Shown in pieces: positions 18,708 to 27,252 of a stretch of 64,000 nt of DNA. The stretch's first letter is position 1; every line of letters starts with the position of its first letter. This stretch comes from Pyxidicoccus caerfyrddinensis (GTDB taxonomy: Bacteria; Myxococcota; Myxococcia; Myxococcales; Myxococcaceae). The stretch lies in contig NZ_JAAIYA010000031.1 in NCBI RefSeq assembly GCF_010894405.1, positions 52,666 to 116,665 on the forward strand, read 5' to 3'. The notes below the pieces were generated by a model. The model was not told where the DNA came from. It searched no databases and worked only from the letters and a program-made list of their open reading frames with translations. Both the position numbers and the translations under genes were made by a program.

Positions 18708-20255
18708 ATGGAGAAGTTGAAGAGTCCTGGGAATGGGGCGGCCGCGTGGAAGTCGCTCGTCGCGGACCTGCCTGCCTCCCTGGTGGTCTTTCTGGTGGCC
18801 CTGCCCCTGTGCATGGGCATCGCGCTCGCGTCGGGCGCGCCCATCATCTCCGGGCTGATTGCCGGCGTGGTGGGAGGGTTGGTGGTCGGGTTGTTCGGTG
18901 GCGCGCCGCTGCAGGTGAGCGGACCCGCGGCCGGGCTGGCGGTGATGGTCTTCGGTTTCATTCAACAGCTGGGGCTGACGACGACGTTCGCCGTCGTCGC
19001 GGCGGCGGGGCTCCTGCAGATGCTCCTGGGCGGGCTGAAGGTGGCGCGCGCGGCGCTGGCCATCTCTCCGGCCGTCATCCACGGCATGCTGGCGGGCATC
19101 GGCATCCTCATCGTCCTGGGACAGGTGCACATCGTCCTGGGCGGCGCGCCGCAGTCCAGCGCGTGGCAGAACCTGAAGGAGCTGCCGGGGCAGCTCGCGG
19201 ACGTCCATGGGCCCGCGGCGGTGCTGGGAGTGCTCACCATCGGCCTGCTCGTGCTGTGGCAGGTGATGCCGGTGAAGCGGCTGAAGGCGGTGCCGGGGCC
19301 GCTGGTGGCCGTGGTGGGCGCCACGGTGGTGGCGGCGCTGTGGGGCGCGGACGTGACGCGCGTGCAGCTGCCGGAGAACCTGCTGGGCAGCTTCCAGCTC
19401 CCGTCGCTGCCCCAGGGAGGCTGGGGCGTGTTCGCGGCCGCCGTGGTGTCGCTGGCGCTGGTGGCCAGCGCCGAGTCACTGCTGTGCGCGGTGGCCACGG
19501 ACAAGATGCACTCGGGGCCGCGCGCCAACCTGGACCGCGAGCTGTTCGCGCAGGGGCTGGCGAACACGGTGTCCGGCCTCGTCGGCGGGCTGCCCATCTC
19601 CGGCGTCATCGTGCGCAGCGCGGCGAACATCGGTGCCGGCGCGAAGACACGGATGTCGGGCGTGATGCACGGCGTGTGGCTGCTGCTCTTCGTCACGCTG
19701 CTGGGCTCCGTCGCGGGCCTGGTGCCCCTGACGGTGCTGGCCGGCCTGCTCGTGGTGGTCGGCGTGAAGCTGGTGAACGTGGACCACATCCGCGAGCTGA
19801 ACCACCGCGGCGAGCTGCCCGTGTACCTCGTCACCGTGGCGGGCGTCGTCGGCATCAACCTGCTGGCGGGCATCGGCCTGGGGTTGCTCGTGGCGATGCT
19901 GCGGTTGTTGTGGCACCTGGGCAGCGTCCACGTGGACGTGCGCAAGCAGGGTGAGGCGTACCAGGTCCGCGTGTCGGGCGCGCTCACCTTCGTGGGCGTG
20001 CCGCGGCTGTCCACGGCGCTGGCTCGGGTGCCCACCGGCGCGCGCGTGGAGCTGGACCTGGCGCTGGAGACGCTGGACCACTCCGGGCACGAGGCCCTGG
20101 AGAACTGGTGTGACACGCACCGCAAGACGGGCGGCAGCGTGAGCAGTGAGTCGCTGGAGGAAATCTGGACCCACAAGGGCACCCGCAGGTCGGCCGCGTC
20201 CGGCCTGGCCGCGCGGGTGTCCTCGAACAATCTCGTTTCTGGAGGTGCACAGTGA
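18708..20255 (+). CDS. SulP-family anion (probably bicarbonate or sulfate) transporter with STAS domain
   Basis: The 515-residue protein has 10 or more membrane helices with SulP features: an N-terminal DLPASLVVFLVALPLCMGIALASGAP segment, GLFGGAPLQVSGPAAG, and the TGLANxVSGLxGGLPxSGVIVRSAANIGAGAKTR-like region. It ends in a roughly 100-residue cytosolic STAS domain (from HVDVRKQG). ATG 18708 follows GGAGG. Its stop overlaps the carbonic anhydrase GTG by 4 bp. SulP proteins carry sulfate, bicarbonate and similar anions, and coupling to a beta-carbonic anhydrase favours bicarbonate. Confidence 0.9.
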   Translation: MEKLKSPGNGAAAWKSLVADLPASLVVFLVALPLCMGIALASGAPIISGLIAGVVGGLVVGLFGGAPLQVSGPAAGLAVMVFGFIQQLGLTTTFAVVAAAGLLQMLLGGLKVARAALAISPAVIHGMLAGIGILIVLGQVHIVLGGAPQSSAWQNLKELPGQLADVHGPAAVLGVLTIGLLVLWQVMPVKRLKAVPGPLVAVVGATVVAALWGADVTRVQLPENLLGSFQLPSLPQGGWGVFAAAVVSLALVASAESLLCAVATDKMHSGPRANLDRELFAQGLANTVSGLVGGLPISGVIVRSAANIGAGAKTRMSGVMHGVWLLLFVTLLGSVAGLVPLTVLAGLLVVVGVKLVNVDHIRELNHRGELPVYLVTVAGVVGINLLAGIGLGLLVAMLRLLWHLGSVHVDVRKQGEAYQVRVSGALTFVGVPRLSTALARVPTGARVELDLALETLDHSGHEALENWCDTHRKTGGSVSSESLEEIWTHKGTRRSAASGLAARVSSNNLVSGGAQ

Positions 20256-21013
20256 AGAAGCTCATCCGTGGTCTGCTCGACTTCCAGCTCAACGCCCGTC
20301 CGGGGTATCGCGACGTCTTCTTGAAGCTGGCCCAGGGCCAGTACCCCGACTGCCTCTTCATCTCCTGCGCGGACAGCCGCGTGGTGCCCAACCTGCTCGT
20401 GTCCATGGACCCGGGGGACCTGTTCGTGGTCCGCAACGTGGGCAACCTGGTGCCGCCCTCGGACGCCGACGGCCACTCCACGGGAGACCAGTCCGAGCCC
20501 GCGGCGCTGGAGTTCTCGCTGCAGCACCTGCCGGTGGAGGACGTGGTCATCTGCGGCCACTCGAGCTGCGGCGCGATGAAGGCCATCCTCGCGGGAGGCG
20601 TGGGGCCGGAGACGCCCAACCTGGCCCACTGGCTCACGCACGGCCAGGGTGCGCTGCGCGCCCTGCGCGCCGGGAGCCCGGTGGGCGAGGGGCTGCCGGA
20701 GCATGACCGGCTCTCGCAGCTCAACGTCCTGCAGCAGCTGGAGCACATCAAGACGTACCCGCTGGTGAAGCAGCGGCTCGCGGCGGGCACGCTCCGGCTG
20801 CATGGGTGGTGGTTCGACATCGCCCATGCCCAGGTCCACGCCTGGCGCCCCACGCAGGGCCGCTTCGTCCCCATGGACGAGCTGGTGGGGGAGGCGCTGC
20901 TGCGGGAGCTGGGCGGGGGCACGTCCATGACGGACGACGAGCCCTCCGCGAATGACGCCACGGGGCCGAAGTCCGGACCGCCCCAGTGGCTCTCCGTCGC
21001 CAGCGGGAGCTGA
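20252..21013 (+). CDS. Beta-class carbonic anhydrase
   Basis: The 253-residue zinc enzyme interconverts CO2 and bicarbonate. Zinc ligands C39, H103 and C106 and the catalytic Asp/Arg pair D41/R43 are all present (SCADSR, CGHSSCG). The GTG start at 20252 overlaps the sulP stop and follows GGAGGT at 20241. The C-terminal ~25 residues are a low-complexity tail beyond the catalytic core. Translational coupling to SulP suggests the enzyme handles the ion moved by the transporter. Confidence 0.95.
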   Translation: MKKLIRGLLDFQLNARPGYRDVFLKLAQGQYPDCLFISCADSRVVPNLLVSMDPGDLFVVRNVGNLVPPSDADGHSTGDQSEPAALEFSLQHLPVEDVVICGHSSCGAMKAILAGGVGPETPNLAHWLTHGQGALRALRAGSPVGEGLPEHDRLSQLNVLQQLEHIKTYPLVKQRLAAGTLRLHGWWFDIAHAQVHAWRPTQGRFVPMDELVGEALLRELGGGTSMTDDEPSANDATGPKSGPPQWLSVASGS

Positions 21014-21108
21014 CGACAGGCGAGCAGGCAGGCAGGGGGGCGGCGCGAAAGGCGCCGTCCTCTTGTTGGAAAAAGGGCGCGAGCGAGGAAGGATGCGCTC
21101 GCGCTTCG

Positions 21109-21951
21109 ATGACTCCCTTCCTCTTCACGCTCGTGGTCCTCTGCTTCTCCGTGGGGGCGGGGTTGCTGGGCTCGCTGCTGGGCATCGGCGGCGGGCTCAT
21201 CCTGATTCCCGTCCTCACGCTGTGGCTGAAGGTGGACATCCACTACGCGGTGGGGGCGTCCATCGTCTCCGTCATCGCCACCTCCAGCGGCGCGGCGGCG
21301 GCGTACGTGCGCGACCGGATGGCCAACATGCGGGTGGCCATGTTCCTGGAGCTGGCCACCACGGCGGGCGCGCTCACCGGGGCGTACCTGGCCGGCCTCG
21401 TCGCGGGGCGCGTGGTGTACCTCGTCTTCGGCACCGTCATGGCGTACTCGGCGCTGGCCATGCTCCGGCGGATGCGGGCGCATGAAGAGACGCCGGTGCC
21501 CGCGGATGCGCTGGCGGACCAGCTGGCGCTGCACGGCAGCTACTGGGACGAGGCCTCCGGGCGCGAGGTGCCCTACCGCGTCACCCGGCCGCTCCTGGGG
21601 CTGGGGCTGATGTACGTGGCGGGCACGGTGAGCGGGCTGTTGGGCATCGGCTCGGGGGCGCTGAAGGTGCCGGCCATGGACCTGGCCATGCGGCTGCCGC
21701 TGAAGGTGTCCACCGCCACCAGCAACTTCATGATTGGCGTGACGGCGGCGGCCAGCGCGGGCGTCTACTTCGCACGCGGCTACATCGACCCGTTCATCGC
21801 CGGGCCGGTGTGCGTGGGCGTCACGCTGGGCGCGTGGCTGGGCTCGCGCCACCTGATGGCGCGGATGAACAGCACCTGGCTGCGCGGGCTCTTCGTCTTC
21901 GTGCTGTTGTGGGTGGCGTACGAGATGCTGCTCAAGGGGTGGGTGTCATGA
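21109..21951 (+). CDS. TauE/SafE-family membrane permease
   Basis: The 280-residue protein has about eight membrane helices and the two family repeats, each with a glycine-rich turn (LLGSLLGIGGGLILIPVL near residue 20 and SGLLGIGSGALKVPAMD near residue 185). Members export or import sulfite, sulfonates or small organic acids. ATG 21109 fits the N-terminal helix, although a spaced GAGGAAGGA is the only ribosome site. It overlaps the DUF1634 gene by 4 bp and probably belongs to the SulP operon. Confidence 0.88.
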   Translation: MTPFLFTLVVLCFSVGAGLLGSLLGIGGGLILIPVLTLWLKVDIHYAVGASIVSVIATSSGAAAAYVRDRMANMRVAMFLELATTAGALTGAYLAGLVAGRVVYLVFGTVMAYSALAMLRRMRAHEETPVPADALADQLALHGSYWDEASGREVPYRVTRPLLGLGLMYVAGTVSGLLGIGSGALKVPAMDLAMRLPLKVSTATSNFMIGVTAAASAGVYFARGYIDPFIAGPVCVGVTLGAWLGSRHLMARMNSTWLRGLFVFVLLWVAYEMLLKGWVS

Positions 21952-22400
21952 GCGAGGGGCCGGAGTCGCAGCGTCGGGAGCAGGTCGTCGCCACCGCGCT
22001 GGAGGTGGAGGCCGAGCCGGTACCGCTCGTCCCGGAGTTGCTCATCAGCGATTTGCTGCGCTACGGCGTGCTGGCCAGCCTGACGCTGGTGACGCTGGGC
22101 ACGCTGGTGACCTTCCTGCGCCACCCGGACTACCTCGTCTCGTCGGAGGCGTTGCAGCGGCTCACCGCGCCGCACCCGGTGCCGCACGGCCTGTCGGACG
22201 TGGTGGCCGGGGCCATGGCCGCGCGCGGGCAGTCCTTCGTGATGTCCGGGCTGCTGGTGATGATGGCGGTGCCGGTGATGCGCGTGGCGCTGTCGCTGCT
22301 CATCTTCCGGCAGCAGCGGGACACGCGCTACGTGGCCATCACCACCACGGTGCTGGCCCTGCTCGTGCTGTCCTTCATCCTGGGCGCGGCGGAGGGCTGA
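21948..22400 (+). CDS. DUF1634 membrane protein
   Basis: The 150-residue protein has a short acidic N-terminus and three predicted membrane helices (~37-57, ~90-115, ~127-148), the second and third linked by a basic FRQQRDTRY loop. The size, topology and position directly behind a TauE/SafE gene match the DUF1634 family, which often accompanies those permeases. The 4-bp start/stop overlap indicates coupled synthesis. Function is unknown; an accessory subunit is likely. Confidence 0.82.
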   Translation: MSEGPESQRREQVVATALEVEAEPVPLVPELLISDLLRYGVLASLTLVTLGTLVTFLRHPDYLVSSEALQRLTAPHPVPHGLSDVVAGAMAARGQSFVMSGLLVMMAVPVMRVALSLLIFRQQRDTRYVAITTTVLALLVLSFILGAAEG

Positions 22401-22406
22401 GGCTCT

Positions 22407-22904
22407 TCAGCGCCGGTCGCCGGGGCGCCGCACCGGCCGGCCCGGCGTGGCCCACCACGCGAGGGTGAAGCCCTTGTCGGCGAGCGGCCGCAGTGCCAGC
22501 GCCGTGCCCTTGCGCAGCTTCTCCGGCAACTCCTCTCCGTCGAGCGCGAGCGCGGCCGCTCGCTCCAGCGAGGGGTTGTGGCCCACCAGCGCCCAGCCCG
22601 GGCCCAGGTGACGGGCCAGCTTGAGGATGCGCTTGTGCGCACCGGGGCCGGGCACCAGCGCCGGGTGCACCTCCACGCTGGACAGGCCGAAGGCCTCGCA
22701 GAGCAGCTCCGCCGTCTGCACCGCGCGCACCAGCGGGCTGGTGACGATGCCCGTCAGCGGCGTGAGGCGCGCCAGCTTTCGGGCATGGTGGCGGAAGGCC
22801 GCGCGGCCCTCGGAGGTGAGGGCGCGGGCCTCGTCGCCCAGCTCATGGGAGTCCTCCGCCACGGCGTGGCGGACCAGCAGCAACGGTAGCTCTCGGGGAG
22901 ACAT
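22407..22904 (-). CDS. SixA-like histidine phosphatase
   Basis: The 165-residue histidine-phosphatase-superfamily protein has the N-terminal RHA motif (LLLVRHAVAEDS), a central basic SPLVRAVQTAE and the second catalytic His in VGHNPSLE. Length and motif spacing fit SixA, which removes phosphate from phosphohistidine, for example on HPt domains. It is convergent with the DUF1634 gene (6 bp apart) and follows the phosphoesterase-phoR-phoB genes on the same strand. Confidence 0.88.
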   Translation of the reverse strand: MSPRELPLLLVRHAVAEDSHELGDEARALTSEGRAAFRHHARKLARLTPLTGIVTSPLVRAVQTAELLCEAFGLSSVEVHPALVPGPGAHKRILKLARHLGPGWALVGHNPSLERAAALALDGEELPEKLRKGTALALRPLADKGFTLAWWATPGRPVRRPGDRR

Positions 22905-23022
22905 GGTGGCGGCGGTGAATCACACCGCCCCGGCCCACGCGCAAGCAACGGCACTGCGACAACCGTGTGTCCAGGCGTTCGGAAGTGGTTGCTGGACACG
23001 TCCGCGAAGGCAGCCGGGAGGC

Positions 23023-23967
23023 TCAGCCTTCCATGTCGTTGAGGATGTCCAGCGGCAGCGGGCTGGCGTCCGTCACGGTGCCGTCCATATCCGCGGGCAG
23101 GGTGCCGGGGTCCACTTCCGTGGGCGGCCGGTCGTCGAGCGGCGTGGCCAGGTTGCGCGCGACGGCGCCGGGCGGCGGGCGGAGCACGGGCCCCGGAGGG
23201 GGCAGGCCGGAGTGGCGGCGCGCGGCTTCCAACAGCGCGTTGTGGTGGCGGTAGCGCGCCTCCACCAGCTTGTGGATGAGCAGCGGGCCGCCGGGCACGC
23301 GCCTCGCGGTGAGGGCCTGCGTGGCCTTGCGCACCGGGTAGCGCACGCGGCGGATCTGCACCCGCCAGCCCTTGGGCGTGAAGGTGAAGACGCCGTAGGC
23401 GGGGCGCAAATCCCCGTCACGCGGAATGCCCGCGCTGGCCACGTCGGCGATGAGCATCCGACCCACGCGGCGGCGGTAGGGGAAGTGCAGGTGCCCGAAG
23501 GCGCACGCGGCCGCGTCCAGGTGGTTGAAGAAGCGGCGCACCGCGACGTCGTCCAGCGTCGGGTCCAGCGACTCCTCGAGGTTGCGCGGGTTGGCGTGAC
23601 AGACGAAGAGGTCCTGTCCCTTGCGCGGCGTGTAGCGCACGGAGAAGGGCAGGGCGCCCAGCTTCTGCAGCAGCTCTCCGCCGAGCTGGTCTCTCGTCCA
23701 GCGCAGCAACTCCGTCTTCCAGTGGTCCCGCTCGCGGTAGGCCCCACCCAGGTAGTTGCCCGCGAGGTAGCAGTCGGTGTTGCCCATCAGCACCGAGTCG
23801 CAGCGGTCGAAGAGCAGGTCCACCGTCTCGCGCGGGTGCGCGCCGCGCAGCGCGAGGTCTCCGGCCGCGACGATGTAGTCGGGCGCCACCGAGCGCGTGA
23901 TGTCCTCGAGGACAGCCTCGCAGGCAGGAAGATTGCCGTGGATGTCCGCGAGGATAGCGACCCGCAT
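23023..23967 (-). CDS. Metallophosphoesterase of the phoBR locus
   Basis: The 314-residue protein has calcineurin-like metal motifs DIHGNLPA, GDLALRG, GNTD, CHANP and GHLHFPY in its first ~170 residues, the YfcE/DNA-repair-exonuclease-like layout. A C-terminal extension of roughly 110 residues is rich in Pro/Arg and acidic residues. The start lies 12 bp after the phoR stop, so it is probably co-transcribed. A phosphorus-scavenging role is an inference from position. Confidence 0.85.
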   Translation of the reverse strand: MRVAILADIHGNLPACEAVLEDITRSVAPDYIVAAGDLALRGAHPRETVDLLFDRCDSVLMGNTDCYLAGNYLGGAYRERDHWKTELLRWTRDQLGGELLQKLGALPFSVRYTPRKGQDLFVCHANPRNLEESLDPTLDDVAVRRFFNHLDAAACAFGHLHFPYRRRVGRMLIADVASAGIPRDGDLRPAYGVFTFTPKGWRVQIRRVRYPVRKATQALTARRVPGGPLLIHKLVEARYRHHNALLEAARRHSGLPPPGPVLRPPPGAVARNLATPLDDRPPTEVDPGTLPADMDGTVTDASPLPLDILNDMEG

Positions 23968-23979
23968 GGTCGCCCCATC

Positions 23980-25341
23980 CTATCCGGTCGCAGCCTTGGG
24001 GGGAGCGGCCCGGGGAAGAAAAATGGTGAAGGTGCTGCCCTCGTTGGGCTGGCTCTCCACCTTGACCTCCCCCTCCATGGCCTGCAGCAGGTGCTTGACG
24101 ATGGAAAGGCCCAGGCCGGTGCCACCCATGTCGCGGCTGCGACCCTTGTCCACCCGGTAGAAGCGCTCGAAGATGCGGGACAGGTGCCGGGGCTCGATTC
24201 CCAGCCCGGTATCCTTCACGCGCACCACGCAGCGGTCTTCCTCACACGCACCGTATACGTCCACCCGTCCCCCGGCCGGCGTGTACTTCACCGCGTTGTC
24301 CAGGAGGTTGAGGAGCACCTGCTCCACCGCGCGCGGGTCTCCCAGGGCCCGCAGCTCCGCCGGGACGTGGAGTGAAACCCGCTGGGACTTGCCCTCGGCC
24401 TTGGGGCGCACCGTGTCGGCGGCGCGGGCGGCGGCCTCGGCCAGGGGCACCTCGGTGAGCGTCAGGCGCACCTCGCGCGACTCCAGGCGCGACAGCTCCA
24501 GCAGGTCCTCCACCAGCTCGGAGAGGCGCTCGGACTGGCGGTGGATGATTTCCACCATCTTCGGCGCCATGACGGGGTCATTCAGCGCGCCGCCCTGCAG
24601 CGTCTCCGCGTAGCCGCGGATGGCGGTAATCGGCGTGCGCAGCTCGTGGGAGACGTTGGCCACGAAGTCCTTGCGCACCTTCTCCAGGTGCCGCAGCTCG
24701 GTGATGTCGTGGAAGACGGCGGCGCTGCCCGGCAAGTCGCGGCCCAGCGGCGTCACCCGGACGGACAGCGTGCGGGGAAACAACCCCTCCAGCTCCAGCT
24801 CGAGCCGGGTGGAGGCGCCCTCGCGGCAGGCGCGCATCACCGCGTCATGCAGCTCGTCGTTGCGCAGCAGTGCCAGGGGGCGCTGGCCGATGAGCTCTCC
24901 CGAGGTGGACTGGAGGATGTCTCGGAGCGCGTCGTTGTGGCGCACCACGGTGCCCGCGTCGTCCGTCACCCAGACGCCCTCGGCCATGCCGTCCAGCACG
25001 GCGGTGAGGGTGCGGGCCTCCTGGGTGAGCCGCGAGTGCTGCTCGGACAGCCGGGCGTGGAGCGAGTCGATGGCGCCCTCGAGGTTGGCCACCTCCTCCA
25101 GTTGGTCCGGGTCCGGCGCGGGCACGGTGAGCGCGCCCTCGGCGCGGCCGCGCGTGTGGAGGGCCAGCGTGTCCAGCTGCCGCTGCAGGGCCCCCCGGCT
25201 GACGCCCAGGGCCATGAGAGAGCCGGCCAGCGTGACGAGCGCCGCGGCCAGCGCGCCGCCGGGCGTGTCCAGCACGGCGACGAGCACCGCCACCACGAGG
25301 GCCGGCAGCAGCAGCGGGAGGAGGATGGCGCGCACGGGCAT
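23980..25341 (-). CDS. phoR: Phosphate-regulon-type sensor histidine kinase PhoR
   Basis: The 453-residue protein has two close N-terminal membrane helices (~5-24, ~28-47) with no large periplasmic loop, a HAMP-like linker and a PAS domain (~108-215). HisKA follows with H232 (VSHELRTP) and HATPase_c (NLLDNAVKYTP, DTGLGIEP, GTGLGLSIVKH). The absence of a periplasmic sensor and the PAS domain match PhoR, which reads the Pst/PhoU state. The gene follows phoB by 13 bp. Confidence 0.9.
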   Translation of the reverse strand: MPVRAILLPLLLPALVVAVLVAVLDTPGGALAAALVTLAGSLMALGVSRGALQRQLDTLALHTRGRAEGALTVPAPDPDQLEEVANLEGAIDSLHARLSEQHSRLTQEARTLTAVLDGMAEGVWVTDDAGTVVRHNDALRDILQSTSGELIGQRPLALLRNDELHDAVMRACREGASTRLELELEGLFPRTLSVRVTPLGRDLPGSAAVFHDITELRHLEKVRKDFVANVSHELRTPITAIRGYAETLQGGALNDPVMAPKMVEIIHRQSERLSELVEDLLELSRLESREVRLTLTEVPLAEAAARAADTVRPKAEGKSQRVSLHVPAELRALGDPRAVEQVLLNLLDNAVKYTPAGGRVDVYGACEEDRCVVRVKDTGLGIEPRHLSRIFERFYRVDKGRSRDMGGTGLGLSIVKHLLQAMEGEVKVESQPNEGSTFTIFLPRAAPPKAATG

Positions 25342-25354
25342 GAGCGTCCTGGCC

Positions 25355-26035
25355 CTACGGAGGGCTGAGCTTGTAGCCCACGCCGCGCACCGTCTCGATG
25401 ATGTCGCCCGCGGGGCCCAGCTTCTCGCGCAGCCGCTTGATGTGCGTGTCCACGGTGCGGGTGTGGATTTCGGCCTGGATGCCCCAGACGTCGGACAGGA
25501 GCACCTCGCGCGTCTGCACGCGGTCGCTGCGCTCCATCAGGGTGCGCAGCAGGCGGAACTCCAGGGCGGTGAGCACCACCTCCACGTCCTTCACGCGCAC
25601 CTGGTGGCGCGAGGTGTCCAGGGCGATGTCGCCGGACGTCAGCACCGCCGCCGGGCCTTCCTCCACGTCCCCGCGGCGCAGTACCGCCTTGACGCGCAGG
25701 AGCAGCTCGCGGACGGAGAAGGGCTTCACCACGTAGTCGTCCGCGCCCAATTCCAGGCCCTGCACGCGGTCCGACTCCTGGCCCTTCGCGCTGACGATGA
25801 TGACCGACGTCTTGCGCAGCTCCGTGTCGAGCTTGAGCATGCGCAGCACCTCGCTGCCCGCGATGTCCGGCAGCATCAGGTCCAGCAGCACCAGGTCTGG
25901 CGGCTGCGCGCGCGCCTTGGAGAGGCCGCCCGCGCCGGTGTTCGCCGTCTCCGTCTCGAAGCCGGCGGCCCGGAGGTTGTATTCGATGAGTCCGGCGAGG
26001 TCCTGCTCGTCCTCGATGATCAGGATGCGCGACAT
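25355..26035 (-). CDS. phoB: Phosphate-regulon-type response regulator PhoB
   Basis: The 226-residue OmpR-type regulator has a receiver with phospho-acceptor D52 (LLDLMLPD), Lys in VVKPFS and a winged-helix output ending TVDTHIKRLREKLG...VRGVGYKLSPP. It is similar to the regulator at 14719, so the window holds two PhoB paralogues. It is first in the phoB-phoR-phosphoesterase operon and divergent from yceD. Confidence 0.9.
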   Translation of the reverse strand: MSRILIIEDEQDLAGLIEYNLRAAGFETETANTGAGGLSKARAQPPDLVLLDLMLPDIAGSEVLRMLKLDTELRKTSVIIVSAKGQESDRVQGLELGADDYVVKPFSVRELLLRVKAVLRRGDVEEGPAAVLTSGDIALDTSRHQVRVKDVEVVLTALEFRLLRTLMERSDRVQTREVLLSDVWGIQAEIHTRTVDTHIKRLREKLGPAGDIIETVRGVGYKLSPP

Positions 26036-26229
26036 GAGGTCCTCTCGAAGCTTCTGGCGGGCAGCGAGCAGGCGGCCAGACGGCCGCGGGGACGCATGTC
26101 CCCCGGAAGGGCTTCCCCGGCCCGCCTCGCGAAAGGGACAACCCTTGCGCGACCACCGCCCTGCCCGTGCATCAAACCGGCTCCATCAAAGCGTTATCTG
26201 AAGAATCCACGAAGGGCTCGCCACAGGGG

Positions 26230-26246
26230 GTGACGGTGGCGTGACA
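26230..26246 (-). promoter_or_regulatory. Two GTCAC half-sites at 11-bp spacing (Pho-box-like)
   Basis: On the minus strand GTCAC occurs at 26245-26241 and 26234-26230, a repeat period of 11 bp as in Pho boxes (two TGTCA-type half-sites per box). The site lies about 195 bp upstream of phoB and 30 bp upstream of the yceD promoter. The rest of 26036-26229 holds nothing I recognise. Confidence 0.25.
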
Positions 26247-26275
26247 TCTTCGTGGCGGAGTTGGACAAGGTCGTG

Positions 26276-26304
26276 TTGACCGGGGAGGGGCCGCCCTCTA
26301 TGTT
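26276..26304 (+). promoter_or_regulatory. Sigma-70-type promoter of yceD
   Basis: TTGACC (26276-26281) and TATGTT (26299-26304) are separated by exactly 17 bp, 30 bp before the yceD start. This gives a leader of roughly 22 nt. Confidence 0.55.
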
Positions 26305-26333
26305 GCCCGCCCTCTTTTGACTGAAAGTCGTAA

Positions 26334-26936
26334 ATGCTCGTAAAGATTGAACAAATCAAGGAGACCGGGCTTCAGCTCAACGAGCCTATCGGTCTCAACC
26401 TGCTCGGCGAGGCGCTGGGCGGCGGCGAGTCCGGCGAGGACACCGGCTTCCGTGCCGCGGGCCCGTCCACCCTCAAGGCGTCGCTGCGCAAGGTGAGCGG
26501 CGGCGTGCTGCTGGAGGGGCAATTCACGGCGACTGTCACCAGCCAGTGCAAGCGCTGCCTGGGCGACGTGGAGCTGAAGGTGCCGGTGTCCTTCACCCTC
26601 AACCTGGTGCCGAAGGCGCTCGTCCACGGGGACGACTACCTGAAGGACGACGAGTCCCTCATGGAGAAGAAGGAGCGCAGCCAGGGCGAGACGGGCGGCT
26701 CGTTCGAGATGGAGGACGCGGACCAGGAGGTCTTCGACGGGAAGACCATCGACCTGGACCCCATCGTCCGGGAGCAGCTGATCCTGGCCCTGCCGCTGAC
26801 CATCGTCTGCCGCGAGGACTGCAAGGGCCTGTGCCCCCAGTGCGGCATCAACCGCAACGACGCGACGTGCTCGTGCGAGACGAAGCCGGTGGACCCGCGC
26901 CTGGCGCCGCTGAAGAACATCAAGCTGGGCAACTGA
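26334..26936 (+). CDS. yceD: YceD/DUF177 family protein (23S rRNA accumulation protein)
   Basis: The 200-residue protein has the DUF177 signature (CKRCLG near residue 65) and a C-terminal zinc-knuckle-like CxxxCKGLCPQCGxxxNxxxCSC. The family is linked to rRNA/ribosome assembly and is normally followed by rpmF on the same strand. Here rpmF lies next to it but in the opposite direction. No Shine-Dalgarno site is visible before the ATG. Confidence 0.9.
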   Translation: MLVKIEQIKETGLQLNEPIGLNLLGEALGGGESGEDTGFRAAGPSTLKASLRKVSGGVLLEGQFTATVTSQCKRCLGDVELKVPVSFTLNLVPKALVHGDDYLKDDESLMEKKERSQGETGGSFEMEDADQEVFDGKTIDLDPIVREQLILALPLTIVCREDCKGLCPQCGINRNDATCSCETKPVDPRLAPLKNIKLGN

Positions 26937-26943
26937 CGCGCCG

Positions 26944-27020
26944 CGGGCCGCGCGAAGGCGCGCGGCCCGGTGGCGGAAACGACGAGGGCCGCGACCTCCA
27001 GACGGAGGCGCGGCCCTTGT
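26944..27020. terminator. Double hairpin between convergent yceD and rpmF
   Basis: The first hairpin has an 11-bp perfect stem (26944-26954 with 26959-26969) and a 4-nt loop. The second pairs 26985-26993 with 27009-27017 and inside it 26995-26999 with 27004-27008, followed on the plus strand by TGTTGCT. It lies between two converging genes and probably serves both, most clearly the plus strand. Confidence 0.65.
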
Positions 27021-27063
27021 TGCTACCGGCGCTTATAGGAAGGGCGCCGTCCGGGCGGGAGTG

Positions 27064-27252
27064 TCAGCTCCCAGCCGAGGGCTGCACTTCACGGCCCTTG
27101 TACTGGCCGCAGGCGCTGCAGGCGCGGTGAGGCATCACCGGCTCCTTGCAGTTGGGGCACTTTGACACCTGCACGGCGACGCGCAGGTTGCTGTTGGCCG
27201 CGCGGCGGCGATCGCGACGCATCTTCGAAGTACGCTTCTTGGGGACACCCAC
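27064..27252 (-). CDS. rpmF: 50S ribosomal protein L32 (zinc-binding form)
   Basis: The 62-residue protein begins MGVPKKRTSKMRRDRRRA, the L32 start, and has a four-Cys zinc ribbon (CPNC and CSAC). It is unusual in its orientation: it sits on the minus strand inside the otherwise plus-strand yceD-rpmF-plsX-fabH cluster, convergent with yceD and divergent from plsX. Confidence 0.96.
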   Translation of the reverse strand: MGVPKKRTSKMRRDRRRAANSNLRVAVQVSKCPNCKEPVMPHRACSACGQYKGREVQPSAGS

